A DNA stretch of 64,000 nt from Rhodococcus sp. 4CII (GCF_014256275.1 NZ_JACCFE010000002.1:2542001-2606000); one strand, 5' to 3'; counted from the first letter of the stretch, positions 33,508-42,833 are shown. Program-made: numbers and translations. Notes: generated by a model not told the origin, from the letters alone.

Positions 33508-34700
33508 CAGTCGATCCGCTGGATCAGTGTGGCAGTTCCCAGGCCGCCGCCGCAGCACATGGTCACCAGGCCGATTTCGGCGTCGCGCCGCTCGAGTTCC
33601 GCGACGATCGTGGCGATGAGCCGGGCGCCGGTCGCGCCGACCGGGTGACCGAGCGCGATCGCACCGCCGTTGACGTTGACCCGGTCCATGTCGGGCTTCA
33701 GTTCCCGCTCCCAGGCCAGGACGACCGAACTGAACGCCTCGTTGACCTCGAACAGATCGATGTCGTTCATGCTCATCCCGTTGCGGTCGAGCAACTTCCG
33801 GGTTGCCGGGATCGGACCGGTCAGCATGATGATCGGGTCCACCCCGACGGTGGTCTGATCGAGGATCCGCGCCCGGGCCCGCAGTCCGTGCGCGTCGACC
33901 GCCTCGCGGGAGGCCAGCAGGACACCGGCCGCCCCGTCCGAGATCGGCGACGAACTGCCCGCCGTGATGCGGCCGTTCTCCCGGAACGCCGTCTTCAGCC
34001 CGCCCAGGCTGTCGAGGCTCGTGCCGGGGCGGATGGTCTGGTCGCTGGACCGCGTCTCGCCGGCGAGGTCGAGGGGGATCATCTCGGCGTCGAAACGGCC
34101 TGCCTCGACGGCCTCGGTCGCCAGACGATGGGAGCGGACGGCGAACTCGTCCATCTCCTGCCGGGAGATCTCCCATCGATCCGCGATGAGTTCGGCGCTC
34201 TCGCCCTGGTTCACGAAGTCGTACCGGTCGCGCAGCGCGTCCGGCCACGGGTCGCCGTACAGTTCGGAGATCTTGGCCGGTGAGTTCATCGGCACGTGGC
34301 CCATGTGTTCGACACCGCCGGCCACGACGACGTCGTGGGTGCCGGAACCGACGAGGGCGGCGCCCATCTCGACCGCGGTCTGGGCGGACCCGCAGCGACG
34401 GTCCAGGACGACGGCCGGGACCTCCGGCGGGTAGCCCACCTGCAGCCAGGCGTTGCGGCCGATGTTGCGGGACTGCTCGCCGAACGGTGCGGTGCAGCCG
34501 ATCACGAGGTCTTCGACGACGGCCGGGTCGAGGCCGCTGCGGCGGATCAGGTCGGTGTACACCGCGCCGAGCATGTCGTTGGGATGGGTGTCGCGGAACC
34601 AGCCGCGGTCGGGGTGCGACTTGCCCATCGGCGTACGGGCGGCTTCCGCGATGATCACTTCACGGGCGGAGCGCTGGAAAGGGTTGCGCTTGTCGGCCAT
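33507..34700 (-). CDS. Thiolase (acetyl-CoA C-acyltransferase)
   Basis: A 397-residue thiolase. The nucleophilic Cys is in VLDRRCGSAQTAVEM, the other active-site blocks are VNEAFSSV, GGAIALGHPVGATGARL and the acid/base Cys in MCCGGGLGTA. It cleaves a 3-ketoacyl-CoA with CoA to acetyl-CoA (or propionyl-CoA) and a shortened acyl-CoA. It overlaps the SDR stop by four bases. With the SDR, acyl-CoA dehydrogenase and CoA-transferase it makes a nearly full beta-oxidation cycle; the hydratase would come from the crotonases or MaoC pair elsewhere. Confidence 0.88.
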   Translation of the reverse strand: MADKRNPFQRSAREVIIAEAARTPMGKSHPDRGWFRDTHPNDMLGAVYTDLIRRSGLDPAVVEDLVIGCTAPFGEQSRNIGRNAWLQVGYPPEVPAVVLDRRCGSAQTAVEMGAALVGSGTHDVVVAGGVEHMGHVPMNSPAKISELYGDPWPDALRDRYDFVNQGESAELIADRWEISRQEMDEFAVRSHRLATEAVEAGRFDAEMIPLDLAGETRSSDQTIRPGTSLDSLGGLKTAFRENGRITAGSSSPISDGAAGVLLASREAVDAHGLRARARILDQTTVGVDPIIMLTGPIPATRKLLDRNGMSMNDIDLFEVNEAFSSVVLAWERELKPDMDRVNVNGGAIALGHPVGATGARLIATIVAELERRDAEIGLVTMCCGGGLGTATLIQRID

Positions 34701-35449
34701 CAGATCACCGTTCCTCCGTCGACGGGCAGCACCTGGCCCGTGATGTACGCCGCGCCGTCGGACGCGAAGAACACGAAGCTGGCCGAGATCTCGTCCGGTT
34801 CGGCCCAGCGGCCCAGCGGGATCCGCGCGAGCGTCTTGGCGGCGAGCTTCTCGTTGCTGCGGATGTTCTCCGTCATCTTGGTGGCGGCCAGCGGGGCGAG
34901 CGCGTTGACCGTCACCTGCTTCTTGGCGAGTTCACGCGCCAGCGACTTCGTGAGACCGATGATGCCGGCCTTCGCGGCACCGTAGTTGGCCTGCCCGATG
35001 GTGCCCACCAGGCCGGCCGCGGAGGTCACGTTGATGATGCGCCCGCTGCCGTCGGTAGGCAGGTACGGAAGGACGGCCTTGCTGCACACGAAGCTGCCGA
35101 CGAGGTGGATGTCGACGATGCGGCGGAAGTCCTCTTCTTCGAGGTTCGGGAACATCGCGGGCGCGATGGCGCCCGCGTTGTTGACCAGGATGTTGAGTGT
35201 GCCGTCGTTCAGCGCGGCGGCCTGCTCCGCCGCAGCGGCGGCGGCCTCGCCGTCGCGGACGTCGAGGGCCGCGGACTTCGCCGAGCCACCGGCAGCGGTG
35301 ATCTCCGCGGCCACCGCCGCGGCGGCGTCGCCGTCGACGTCGGTGACGAGCACGGCCGCACCCGCGCGCGCGTAGGCGTGCGCGACCGACGCGCCGATGC
35401 CGCTGCCGGCACCGGTGACGAGTGCGGACTTTCCGGTGAGTTCGAACAT
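34700..35449 (-). CDS. SDR, 3-hydroxyacyl-CoA dehydrogenase-like
   Basis: A 249-residue FabG-like SDR with TGAGSGIGASV, NNAGAIAPAMF, NVTSAAGLVG, YGAAK and VTVNALAPLAATKM; ITGQVLPVDGG ends it. Embedded between an acyl-CoA dehydrogenase and a thiolase with four-base overlaps at both ends, it very likely oxidises the 3-hydroxyacyl-CoA of this pathway with NAD+. Alanine-rich stretches around residues 35-80 are a compositional feature of this family in actinobacteria. Confidence 0.85.
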   Translation of the reverse strand: MFELTGKSALVTGAGSGIGASVAHAYARAGAAVLVTDVDGDAAAAVAAEITAAGGSAKSAALDVRDGEAAAAAAEQAAALNDGTLNILVNNAGAIAPAMFPNLEEEDFRRIVDIHLVGSFVCSKAVLPYLPTDGSGRIINVTSAAGLVGTIGQANYGAAKAGIIGLTKSLARELAKKQVTVNALAPLAATKMTENIRSNEKLAAKTLARIPLGRWAEPDEISASFVFFASDGAAYITGQVLPVDGGTVI

Positions 35450-36615
35450 CAGTAGCTCCTGGGGAGGCCGAGGACGTGCTCGCCGAGGTAGTTGAGGACC
35501 ATCTCCTGGCTGAGCGGGGCGATCTTGGTCAGGCGGGCTTCGCGGAAGTACCGGGCCACGTGGTACTCCTCCGAGTAACCCATCCCACCGTGGGTCTGCA
35601 GGGCGCGGTCCGCGGCCTGGAAACCGGCGTCGGCGCAGAGATACTTGGCCATGTTGGCCTCACGGGCGCACGGCTTTCCGTTGTCGTAGAGCCATGTCGC
35701 CTTGCGCAGGACGAGTTCCGCGGCGTCGAGTCGGGCGAGCGAATCCGCGAGCGGGAACTGCAGGCCCTGATTCATGCCGATGGGCCGGCCGAACACCTCA
35801 CGCTCGTTGGCGTACTGGACGCCCCGGCGCAGCGCGGCCCGGCCGATGCCGAGTGCCTCCGACGCGACGAGCATGCGCTCCGGGTTGAGGCCGTCGAGAA
35901 TGTACTTGAAGCCCTTGCCTTCCTCACCCACGCGGTCCTCGATGGGAATCTCGAGGTTGTCGATGAACAACTCGTTCGACGTGACCGCGTTGCGCCCCAT
36001 CTTCTTGATCGGGCGGATGTCGACCTTCGAGCGGTCCAGGTCGGTGAGGAAGAGCGTGAGTCCGTCCGTCTTCTTCTTCGCGTCCTCGAACTTCGTGGTG
36101 CGCGTGAGGAGAAGGATCTTCTCCGATTCCATCGCCTTGGAGATCCAGACCTTGCGGCCGTTGACAATGTACTTGTCGCCCTCGCGCCGCGCGAAGGTGG
36201 TGATCTTGGTGGTGTCCAGGCCGGCACCGGGCTCGGTGACACCGAAGCACACGTGCAGGTCGCCGTCGACGATCCGCGGGAGCGTGCGCTGCTTGAGTTC
36301 CTCGGAGCCGTGCACGATCACCGGGTGCATCCCGAAGATCGACAGGTGCATCGAACTCGCGCCGTTCATGCCGGCGCCGGATGCGGCGACCTCCTCGAGC
36401 AGGATCGAGGCCTCGGTGATGCCCATCCCGTGCCCGCCGTACGCCTCCGGCGTGGTGATGCCGAGCCAGCCGCCCTTGGCGAACGCGTCGTAGAACTCGG
36501 TGGGGAACTCGTGCTCGCTGTCCTTCTCCACCCAGTACTGCTCGTCGAACTTGCCGGCGAGCTCTCGCACCGCATCTCGGATCGTCGCCTGATCCTCGGT
36601 CAGATCAAAGTCCAC
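35449..36615 (-). CDS. Acyl-CoA dehydrogenase
   Basis: A 388-residue FadE-type enzyme. CFGVTEPGAGLDTTKI is the FAD signature, KVWISKAMESEKILLL and REVFGRPIGMNQGLQFPLAD follow, with HGGMGYSEEYHVARYFREARL near the end. The C-terminal YEGT motif is missing (KIAPLSQEM), while GLNPERMLVASEALG provides a Glu at the alternative catalytic site. The gene directly upstream (36688) encodes a shorter dehydrogenase lacking the same motif, as in the heteromeric alpha2beta2 FadE enzymes of steroid side-chain oxidation, so the two may form one complex. It heads the operon ending with BadH, under a GGACAGACC box. Confidence 0.87.
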   Translation of the reverse strand: MDFDLTEDQATIRDAVRELAGKFDEQYWVEKDSEHEFPTEFYDAFAKGGWLGITTPEAYGGHGMGITEASILLEEVAASGAGMNGASSMHLSIFGMHPVIVHGSEELKQRTLPRIVDGDLHVCFGVTEPGAGLDTTKITTFARREGDKYIVNGRKVWISKAMESEKILLLTRTTKFEDAKKKTDGLTLFLTDLDRSKVDIRPIKKMGRNAVTSNELFIDNLEIPIEDRVGEEGKGFKYILDGLNPERMLVASEALGIGRAALRRGVQYANEREVFGRPIGMNQGLQFPLADSLARLDAAELVLRKATWLYDNGKPCAREANMAKYLCADAGFQAADRALQTHGGMGYSEEYHVARYFREARLTKIAPLSQEMVLNYLGEHVLGLPRSY

Positions 36616-36661
36616 AGCACGTCCCGTCGTCGTTGGTTCCGTTTGGACTTAAGTTACTAAA

Positions 36662-36670
36662 GGACAGACC
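36662..36670. promoter_or_regulatory. GGACAGACC box (putative GntR-type operator)
   Basis: AAAGGACAGACCAAAAAG, reverse complement TTTGGTCTGTCC, 47 bp upstream of the acyl-CoA dehydrogenase that heads the six-gene BadH operon. Confidence 0.5.
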
Positions 36671-36687
36671 AAAAAGTCAACGACCAA

Positions 36688-37764
36688 TCAGCCAGCGGCC
36701 GGCAGCAGGGGCAGATCCCGTGCGAGGCGCTCGTTCCAGATGCCCGGGCCACCGAACAACTTCTCGTTCAGCTTGGCGCGCTTGTAGTAGAGGTGCAGAT
36801 CGTGTTCCCACGTGTAGCCGATGGCGCCGTGCATCACGAGAGCACTGTCGGCCGCCAGCACCGCATCGCGCGGCACCTGAGCCTTGGCGACGGCGGCATG
36901 TATCGCACGGTCGTCCAGACCGAGATCGACCGACGCCGCGGCGTAGTAGGCAATGGACCGCCCAGCCTCGACGGAGACGAGAATGCCTGCCGCAGCGTGC
37001 TTCACAGCCTGGAACGACCCGATCGGGACACCGAACTGCTGGCGCTGCTTGCTGTAGTCCACGGCGAGGCGCAGCATGCGGTCCATCGCGCCGAGCGAGT
37101 CCGCGGCGACGAGCACGGCCGCGCGCAGCCCCGCGTCCTCGAGCGCCGCGGCCGCCTCGATGTCGAGGCGTTGCCCGGCGACGCCGTCGAACCGGACGTC
37201 GGCGGCCGCGCGGGACGGGTCGAGGAAGCGGCGCGGTTCGACCGTGACACCGGCGTCGTCGGCGCGCACGAGGTACAGGGCAGCGGTTCCTTCGGCCGCC
37301 GCCACCGGGACGACCAGTAGTTTCGCTCGTTCGGCGCCGAGCACCGTCGTGACGCGACCGGTCAACTTACCGGCGTCGACGCTTACCGAGTCGGCGAGTC
37401 CGAACGGTCGGGTCGCGTCGACGGCCACGGCCGCGAACCCACCGCCCGCCAGGACGTCGGTGGCGACATCGGCGGGCAGAAGGGGTGCGGCGAGGACGGA
37501 CGCGGTCCAGGCACTCGACGGCGCGGCGTACCGGCCCAGTGCCTCGGCGGTCAACGCCAGTTCGAGCAGACCACCGCCCTGACCACCGATGCCCTCGGCA
37601 AGGCCGGCGGAGAACCAGCCTTCCTCGACGAACTTCTGCTCGAATTCGGCAGGATCTCCCGATTCACCCCATTTGCGGACATTCGCCGGAGCGGCAAACC
37701 GCCCGAGCCAGCCGTCCAGGGCTTCGGTGAACATTTCCTGCTCTTCTGACAGTTCCCAGCGCAT
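36688..37764 (-). CDS. Acyl-CoA dehydrogenase, short FadE-type subunit
   Basis: A 358-residue acyl-CoA dehydrogenase homologue with weak FAD-site motifs: no EPGAG signature, and only SKQRQQFGVPIGSFQAVKHAAAG and MHGAIGYTWEHDLHLYYKRAK at the C-terminus are canonical. This is the pattern of the non-catalytic or heteromeric beta subunits of actinobacterial FadE pairs. ATG 37764 starts at MRWELSEEQ, the usual opening; the frame to 37803 has no ribosome site. It is divergent from gntR, with a perfect GGTCTGACC palindrome between them. Confidence 0.82.
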   Translation of the reverse strand: MRWELSEEQEMFTEALDGWLGRFAAPANVRKWGESGDPAEFEQKFVEEGWFSAGLAEGIGGQGGGLLELALTAEALGRYAAPSSAWTASVLAAPLLPADVATDVLAGGGFAAVAVDATRPFGLADSVSVDAGKLTGRVTTVLGAERAKLLVVPVAAAEGTAALYLVRADDAGVTVEPRRFLDPSRAAADVRFDGVAGQRLDIEAAAALEDAGLRAAVLVAADSLGAMDRMLRLAVDYSKQRQQFGVPIGSFQAVKHAAAGILVSVEAGRSIAYYAAASVDLGLDDRAIHAAVAKAQVPRDAVLAADSALVMHGAIGYTWEHDLHLYYKRAKLNEKLFGGPGIWNERLARDLPLLPAAG

Positions 37765-37835
37765 AGAACTGGTCCTCTCGATGAGACGAAGAATAGGCTG
37801 CAAGACGAATGCAGCGAGAACCCAATGGTATATTA

Positions 37836-37844
37836 GGTCTGACC
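37836..37844. promoter_or_regulatory. GGTCTGACC palindrome (putative GntR auto-operator)
   Basis: ATTAGGTCTGACCGTTAGACCAG: a perfect 4+1+4 palindrome followed by a further GACC half-site, in the gap between the divergent acyl-CoA dehydrogenase and gntR. It matches the TNGTCNGACNA type of FadR-subfamily operators. Confidence 0.65.
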
Positions 37845-37869
37845 GTTAGACCAGAGAGGGCGGGGAGCC

Positions 37870-38643
37870 ATGCCACCAGCCGTGCCGAACACCACCCGGA
37901 ACGGACGTTCCTCCATTCAGCTGACCCCGATGGAGGTACCGAAGGCGTCGGACGTCCTCGCCAACGAATTGCGTGAGCGCATTCTCAGCGGTGATTACGT
38001 CGAAGGCACACCGCTGCCGCCGGAGCGCGAACTCGTCGTCCAGACGAAGATGAGCCGCACCACCGTGCGCGAGGCCCTGCGCATCCTCGAGGTGCAGGGA
38101 CTCGTCCGCATCAAGGCCGGCCGGGCCGGTGGCGCCTTCGTGCAGCGACCGGGCGAGCAGTCGATGGCCGACACGGTGGCCCTGCTCATCCGCGGTCGCC
38201 AGATCCGCCTCGCCGCCCTGCTCGAGACCCGCGAGGCGATCGAGCCGTTCTGCGCGCAACTCGCCGCCCGTCATCGCACCGACGAGGATCTCGCGCGGCT
38301 CGACGCCGCCAACGAGGACATCGCCGGCGCAGGCGACAGCCTCGACGACTTCCTTCAGGCGAACATCGACTGGCACGTCGCCGTCGCGAGCGCCAGCCAC
38401 AACGAACTGTTGTCGGGTCTGATGATCTCGCTCTCGCGGGCCATCTACGCCGCGACCGAGAACGAAGGTTTCATCGACGACAAGGTCCGCGAGATCACCG
38501 TCAAGGCGCACCGCTCCGTCACCAAGGCCATTCGTGACAAGGACGCCGACGCCGCCGTGCGTCGCATGAGCCGGCACGTCCACTCCTACGCCGAGTCGAT
38601 CAAGGACTTCGAGAAGCGCACCGATATCCCACTCGACGAATAG
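37870..38643 (+). CDS. GntR-family regulator, FadR subfamily
   Basis: A 257-residue regulator. Residues 24-95 form the winged helix (LANELRERILSGDYVEGTPL, PPERELVVQTKMSRTTVREA, LRILEVQGLVRIKAGRAGG), and the rest is the helical FCD domain with metal-type histidines (NIDWHVAVASASHNELL, RMSRHVHSY). FadR-subfamily proteins bind short GGTCNGACC-like palindromes and are released by organic acids or acyl-CoAs. It is placed at the centre of the acyl-CoA gene region and has the best such palindrome in its own promoter, so I infer that it controls the surrounding operons. Confidence 0.88.
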   Translation: MPPAVPNTTRNGRSSIQLTPMEVPKASDVLANELRERILSGDYVEGTPLPPERELVVQTKMSRTTVREALRILEVQGLVRIKAGRAGGAFVQRPGEQSMADTVALLIRGRQIRLAALLETREAIEPFCAQLAARHRTDEDLARLDAANEDIAGAGDSLDDFLQANIDWHVAVASASHNELLSGLMISLSRAIYAATENEGFIDDKVREITVKAHRSVTKAIRDKDADAAVRRMSRHVHSYAESIKDFEKRTDIPLDE

Positions 38644-38669
38644 CAGTCCCGTTTGCTGTGTCGACGACA

Positions 38670-38699
38670 AAGGCCCCACACCGTGCGATGTGGGGCCTT
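38670..38699. terminator. Bidirectional hairpin terminator
   Basis: 11-bp stem AAGGCCCCACA / TGTGGGGCCTT with an 8-nt loop between the convergent gntR and acyl-CoA synthetase genes; the flanking CGACGA / TCGTCG can extend it. Confidence 0.8.
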
Positions 38700-38708
38700 C
38701 GTCGTTAC

Positions 38709-40663
38709 TCACGACGCTTGGTCGCTACCGCCCGCCACCACTGCGCGGATCTCGTCGATCGCCTCCGGGTTCTCGGCACCCGACAGGTCACCCGGGTCGG
38801 TCCCCAGGGCGGCAGCGCGCACCGCCCGACGCAGGATCTTCGCCGACCGGGTCTTCGGCAGTCGCGACACGCGATGAACCACGCTGGGGGCGAAAGGTTT
38901 TCCGAGTTCCGCGGCAACGCTGGCGATCAGTTCGGCCGAGATGTCGTCCGTGTCCGCGTCCGCGCGGGGAACCCAGAACGCCCACACCGCCTCGCCCTTC
39001 TTCGGGTCCGGGACACCGACCGCCGCCGCCTCGGACACCGCCGGGTGCGCCGTCAGGACGGCCTCGACCTCCGCCGGCGCGAGACGCTTTCCCGCCACGT
39101 TCATCACGTCGTCCGAGCGGCCCCGGATGTACCACTGGCCATCGTCGTCGACGAGGGCGTAGTCGCCGTGCCGCCACATGCCGGGGAACGTCGACCAGTA
39201 CGCCTCCAGATAGCGCTCCTCGTCCTTCCACACCCCCGCGTCATCGACGGCCACGGCTGCCGGCAGACGAGTTCACCCTGTTCGCCGCGCAACGACCGTC
39301 CCGCGTCGTCGACGACGTCGACATCCATACCCAGGGACGGACCGCCCAACGAGCAGCTGCGGATCGGCTCCACCGGATACGGTGCCAGGAACGAGCCGCC
39401 GACCTCGGTGCCACCGGAGAAGTTGATGACCGGCACCCGGCCGCCGAAGACGTCCCGCGCGAGCCACTCGTAGGAGTCCGGGTCCCACGGCTCACCGGTG
39501 GACCCGATCGTGTGTACCGAGGACAAGTCGTACCGTGCCGCGACGTCCGTCTCCCGCCCGCGCAGGGTCCGGATCAGCGTCGGCGAGACCCCGAGCATCG
39601 TCACCCGATGCCGCTGCGCGAGCTGCCACAACCGGTCGGTGTCCGGCACGTCCGGCGAGCCCTCGTACAACACCAGGGTGCCGCCGTTGGCGTGGGTGCC
39701 GATGATCGACAGCGGCCCCATGATCCAGCCCATGTCGGTGATCCAGCAGAACACCCCACCGGGCGTCAGATCGAACGAGTACGCCACCTCGCTGGCCGTC
39801 TTCACGAGGAACCCGGCGTGCGTGTGCACGGCGCCCTTCGGCTTACCGGTCGTGCCCGAGGTGTACGCCAGCGCGAACGGCTCGGCGGCGTCCATCGCCT
39901 CGACCGGACCCGGGTCGCCGCCGTTTCCGAGCAGCTTCGCCCAGGAGATGTCGCGGCCGGTGGATTCCACGTCGGCGCCGATGTTTTCGACCACGACGAC
40001 CGACTGCACCGTCGGGCACGAAGCGAGCGCCTCGTCGAGAGCAGGCTTCATCGTGACGGACTTGCGACGCCGCACCGTTCCGTCCGCGACGATCACCACC
40101 TTCGCGTCCGCGTCCACGATGCGGGACGCGATCGCGCTCGGCGCGAAACCGGAGAACAGCGGAACCAGCACCGCCCCGAGCCGCGCGACGGCGTACACCG
40201 ACACGACCGCCTCGGGGATCATCGGCAGGAACAGGGCGACGGCGTCACCCTTTCCGACACCGAGTTCCCGCAACCCTGCCGCAGCGCGTTCGACGTCCGC
40301 CGCGAGTTCGCGATACGACAGGCTGCGGACCGTGCCGTCCTCCGCCTCATGCGCGACGGCCGTCCGGTCGGCGGCCGCCGGGTCGGTGAGCCACCGCCCG
40401 AGACACGCGTCGACGACGTTCGTCTTGCCCCCGACGAACCAGTCCGGATGCTCGATTCCGCGGGAGGTGTCGAGCACCTCGCGGTACGGGGTCTGGAACG
40501 GCAAGCCCAGATCGCGGACCACTGCGTCCCAGTACCACCGCACGTCGGCGACGGAGCGGGCGCGGAGTTCGCCCAGACCCGAGAGCCCGTGGGCGCGGGC
40601 GAGGCGGGTGACGTTGGCGTTCTCGACGTACTCGTCGGTGGGGTGCCAGGTGTAGTCGGACAC
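38709..40663 (-). pseudogene. Acyl-CoA/acetoacetyl-CoA synthetase-like gene with one frameshift
   Basis: An adenylate-forming ligase that would be 651 residues if intact. GTG 40663 has GAGGAG upstream. The large N-terminal domain is complete (ALAYTSGTTGKPKGAVHTH, GSTGEPWDPDSYEWLARDVF, QGELVCRQPWP). Then the frame is lost at a run of five C (plus strand) at 39233-39237: one base is missing between SMTRG and VWKDEERYL. The rest (YIRGRSDDVMNVAGKRLAPAEVE and the catalytic Lys in KTRSAKILRR) is intact in the next frame. As read, the protein would lack its C-terminal domain. No other lesion is seen, so a recent mutation or a sequencing error in the homopolymer are both possible. Confidence 0.82.
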
Positions 40664-40665
40664 GG

Positions 40666-41841
40666 TCAGCTCCTCGGCATGTCGAGCATGCGCTCGGCGA
40701 CGATATTGCGCTGGATGAAGGTGGATCCGCCGGCGATGGCGGTGCCGCGGGCCTGGTACGCGAGCCGCTGCCACCGCGCCGTCTTCTGCTGGTCGTCGTC
40801 GAGGGCGAATTGCCCGCCGACCGGTTCGAGGGACAACCGGAAGTCGGCGAGTTCCTCGACGAGGGGGCAGAAGAACAGCTTGCCGATGGACGTGACCGGT
40901 CCCGGTGGGCCGTCGTTGGCCGCGAGCGTGATGACGCGCTGGCCGATGAGGTAGTGCACGAGGGCGCGGCCGTACAGGTCGGCGACCTTCTGCCGGATCA
41001 CCGGGTCTTCGCCGAGCGGGCGGCCCGTGTCGTCGGTCATTCCCGCGATGTCCGACACGATGTCACCGACGGCGCGCTTGGTGTTGACGCGACCCGTCGC
41101 GATCGCCACCCGCTCGTAGGCGAGCGTGCCCATCGCGACCTTCCAGCCGCCGTCGACCTCGCCGACGACGAGGTCGTCGGGAATGAACACGTCGTCGAGG
41201 AACACCTCGTTGAATTCCGCTTCGCCGAGCATGTGGGCGAGCGGCCGCACCGTGATGCCCTCACTGTCCATGGGCACCAGGAAGTAGGTGATGCCCTTGT
41301 GCCGCGGCCCGCCGCCGGTGCGGGCGAGCAGGATGGCGTGGGCGGCGATGTGTGCGCGGCTGGTCCAGATCTTCTGCCCGTTGACCTTCCAGCCCCCGTC
41401 CACCTTCGTGGCCTTGGTGCGCAGCGACGCGAGGTCCGACCCTGCCTCCGGCTCGGAGAACAGCTGGCACCAGATTTCCTCGCCGGTCAGGATGGGGCGG
41501 AGGAACCGCTCCTTCTGAGCGGGTGTCCCGAAGTCGATGATGGTCGGGCCCGCGAAATCCTCACCGATGGTGTTGAGGCGCTCCGGTGCACCCACCCGGT
41601 CCATCTCTTCAGTGAAGATGGCCTTGCGGATCGGGTCGGCGGCCTGGCCGCCGTACTCCTGCGGCCACGACATCCCGCCGTAGCCTGCGTCGAAGAGCAG
41701 CCGCTGCCATTGCTGCCAGAACGGCACCTTGTCGACCAGATCGACCGGTTCCGGCCACGGCAGCGTCGGGACCGCTTTCTCGGCCCACTCCCGGACTTCT
41801 GCACGGAATGTGGCCTCGTCTGGGGAATCAGCGAGCTCCAT
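40666..41841 (-). CDS. Acyl-CoA dehydrogenase
   Basis: A 391-residue acyl-CoA dehydrogenase. QLFSEPEAGSDLASL (FAD signature), WKVNGQKIWTSRAHIAAHAILLART and a C-terminal GGSTFIQRNIVAERML are seen; Gly replaces the Glu of YEGT, and YERVAIATG offers the alternative base. The CoA synthetase start (40663) lies immediately at its stop, so ligase and dehydrogenase are coupled. It is divergent from the MaoC pair at 41904 with a GGTCAGTCC box in the 62-bp gap. It probably introduces the double bond that the MaoC pair hydrates. Confidence 0.87.
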   Translation of the reverse strand: MELADSPDEATFRAEVREWAEKAVPTLPWPEPVDLVDKVPFWQQWQRLLFDAGYGGMSWPQEYGGQAADPIRKAIFTEEMDRVGAPERLNTIGEDFAGPTIIDFGTPAQKERFLRPILTGEEIWCQLFSEPEAGSDLASLRTKATKVDGGWKVNGQKIWTSRAHIAAHAILLARTGGGPRHKGITYFLVPMDSEGITVRPLAHMLGEAEFNEVFLDDVFIPDDLVVGEVDGGWKVAMGTLAYERVAIATGRVNTKRAVGDIVSDIAGMTDDTGRPLGEDPVIRQKVADLYGRALVHYLIGQRVITLAANDGPPGPVTSIGKLFFCPLVEELADFRLSLEPVGGQFALDDDQQKTARWQRLAYQARGTAIAGGSTFIQRNIVAERMLDMPRS

Positions 41842-41879
41842 TGCACCCTCCTCACGAATTTAGGCTCAATGATACTATA

Positions 41880-41888
41880 GGTCAGTCC
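41880..41888. promoter_or_regulatory. GGTCAGTCC box (putative GntR-type operator)
   Basis: TACTATAGGTCAGTCCAAAAAGGAGG: the box directly follows a TACTAT -10-like element and precedes the ribosome site of the MaoC gene, a position suited to repression of both divergent units. Confidence 0.55.
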
Positions 41889-41903
41889 AAAAAGGAGGAC
41901 CGG

Positions 41904-42356
41904 ATGTCCGACCCACTTCCCGCCGGCGTCGTCGACCGCGTCGAATACGACGTCGAACGCGGCAAGATCCGCGAATTCACGCGCGCCACGTTCACCACCG
42001 ATCCCGTGCACACCGATCCGGCCGCCGCGCGCGACGCCGGATTCGACTACGTGCCCGCGACTCTCACGCACACGGTCGTCGCCGGACACCAGCGCGACCA
42101 GCGCGCGTTCGTCGACTCGCTGGGCCTGGCCCTCGCGCGGGTGGTGGTCGGTTCGGTCACGTGGACGTACCTGCGACCGCTCACCGCCGGCGACCACGTG
42201 ATCGGCACCCGGCGCGTCGTCGATGACGTACAGCGAGAGGGCAAGCGCGGCGGGACGATGCGCGTGGTGACCCTCGAGACCGAGTACGTCGACGCCGACG
42301 GCGAACCCGTGGTGCGCCTCGAAGAGGTCCTGATCGAACGAGGAGAACAGCGATGA
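41904..42356 (+). CDS. MaoC-like dehydratase subunit (FAS1-type N-terminal hot-dog domain)
   Basis: A 150-residue hot-dog protein of the FAS1-like dehydratase/HadA type: REFTRATFTTDPVHTDPAAA at the start, VVVGSVTWTYLRPLTAGD in the middle, and TMRVVTLETEYVDADGEPV at the end. Such subunits bind substrate in heteromeric hydratases (for example the MaoC pairs in steroid and mycolate metabolism), while the partner supplies the Asp/His dyad. ATG 41904 follows AAGGAGGACCGG. It overlaps the MaoC partner by four bases. Confidence 0.83.
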   Translation: MSDPLPAGVVDRVEYDVERGKIREFTRATFTTDPVHTDPAAARDAGFDYVPATLTHTVVAGHQRDQRAFVDSLGLALARVVVGSVTWTYLRPLTAGDHVIGTRRVVDDVQREGKRGGTMRVVTLETEYVDADGEPVVRLEEVLIERGEQR

Positions 42357-42769
42357 GAACACCGGCCAAGGTCCGCGTCGGCGATGCCCCCGATACCCGA
42401 GTGGTCGGCCCCGTCAGCCAGACCGACATCGTCCGATTCGCCGGCGCCGGAGGCGATTTCAATCCCCTGCACCACGATCCCGGGTTCGTCGCCACATCGG
42501 GTTTTCCCGGTGTCATCGCGATGGGGCAGATGCAGGCCGGGATCCTGGCGGGATGGCTGTCCGACACGTTCGGCGTCGAGCACGTGCGCTCCTTCGGTGT
42601 CCGGTTCGTCGCGCCGGTCTTCCTGGGCGACACCCTGACCCTGGGCGGCACGGTGGTAACGATCGCCGAGGCGAATGGCGAGTCGCTGGCGACACTCGAT
42701 CTCGTCGCCTCCGGCGACAAGGGCCCGGTCGTCACCGGATCGGCGACGGTCGTGGTGGCCGCGACCTGA
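42353..42769 (+). CDS. MaoC-type hydratase, catalytic subunit
   Basis: A 138-residue hot-dog hydratase. Asp35 and His40 in GDFNPLHHDPG are the hydratase-2 dyad, followed by FPGVIAMGQMQAGIL in place of IAHG. With the upstream FAS1-like subunit it should form a heteromeric enoyl-CoA hydratase making a (R)-3-hydroxyacyl-CoA, probably for a bulky acyl chain. The ATG overlaps the partner stop, and a strong terminator follows. Confidence 0.85.
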   Translation: MRTPAKVRVGDAPDTRVVGPVSQTDIVRFAGAGGDFNPLHHDPGFVATSGFPGVIAMGQMQAGILAGWLSDTFGVEHVRSFGVRFVAPVFLGDTLTLGGTVVTIAEANGESLATLDLVASGDKGPVVTGSATVVVAAT

Positions 42770-42790
42770 TCATTCTTCTCGAACCACGAG

Positions 42791-42824
42791 AAAGGGGGCG
42801 AAGCCGATCGGCTTCGCCCCCTTT
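42791..42824. terminator. Bidirectional terminator, perfect 34-bp palindrome
   Basis: AAAGGGGGCGAAGCCGA / TCGGCTTCGCCCCCTTT is fully self-complementary, with A- and T-rich flanks on both sides, between the convergent MaoC and ligase genes. Confidence 0.88.
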
Positions 42825-42833
42825 CCTTTCCGA

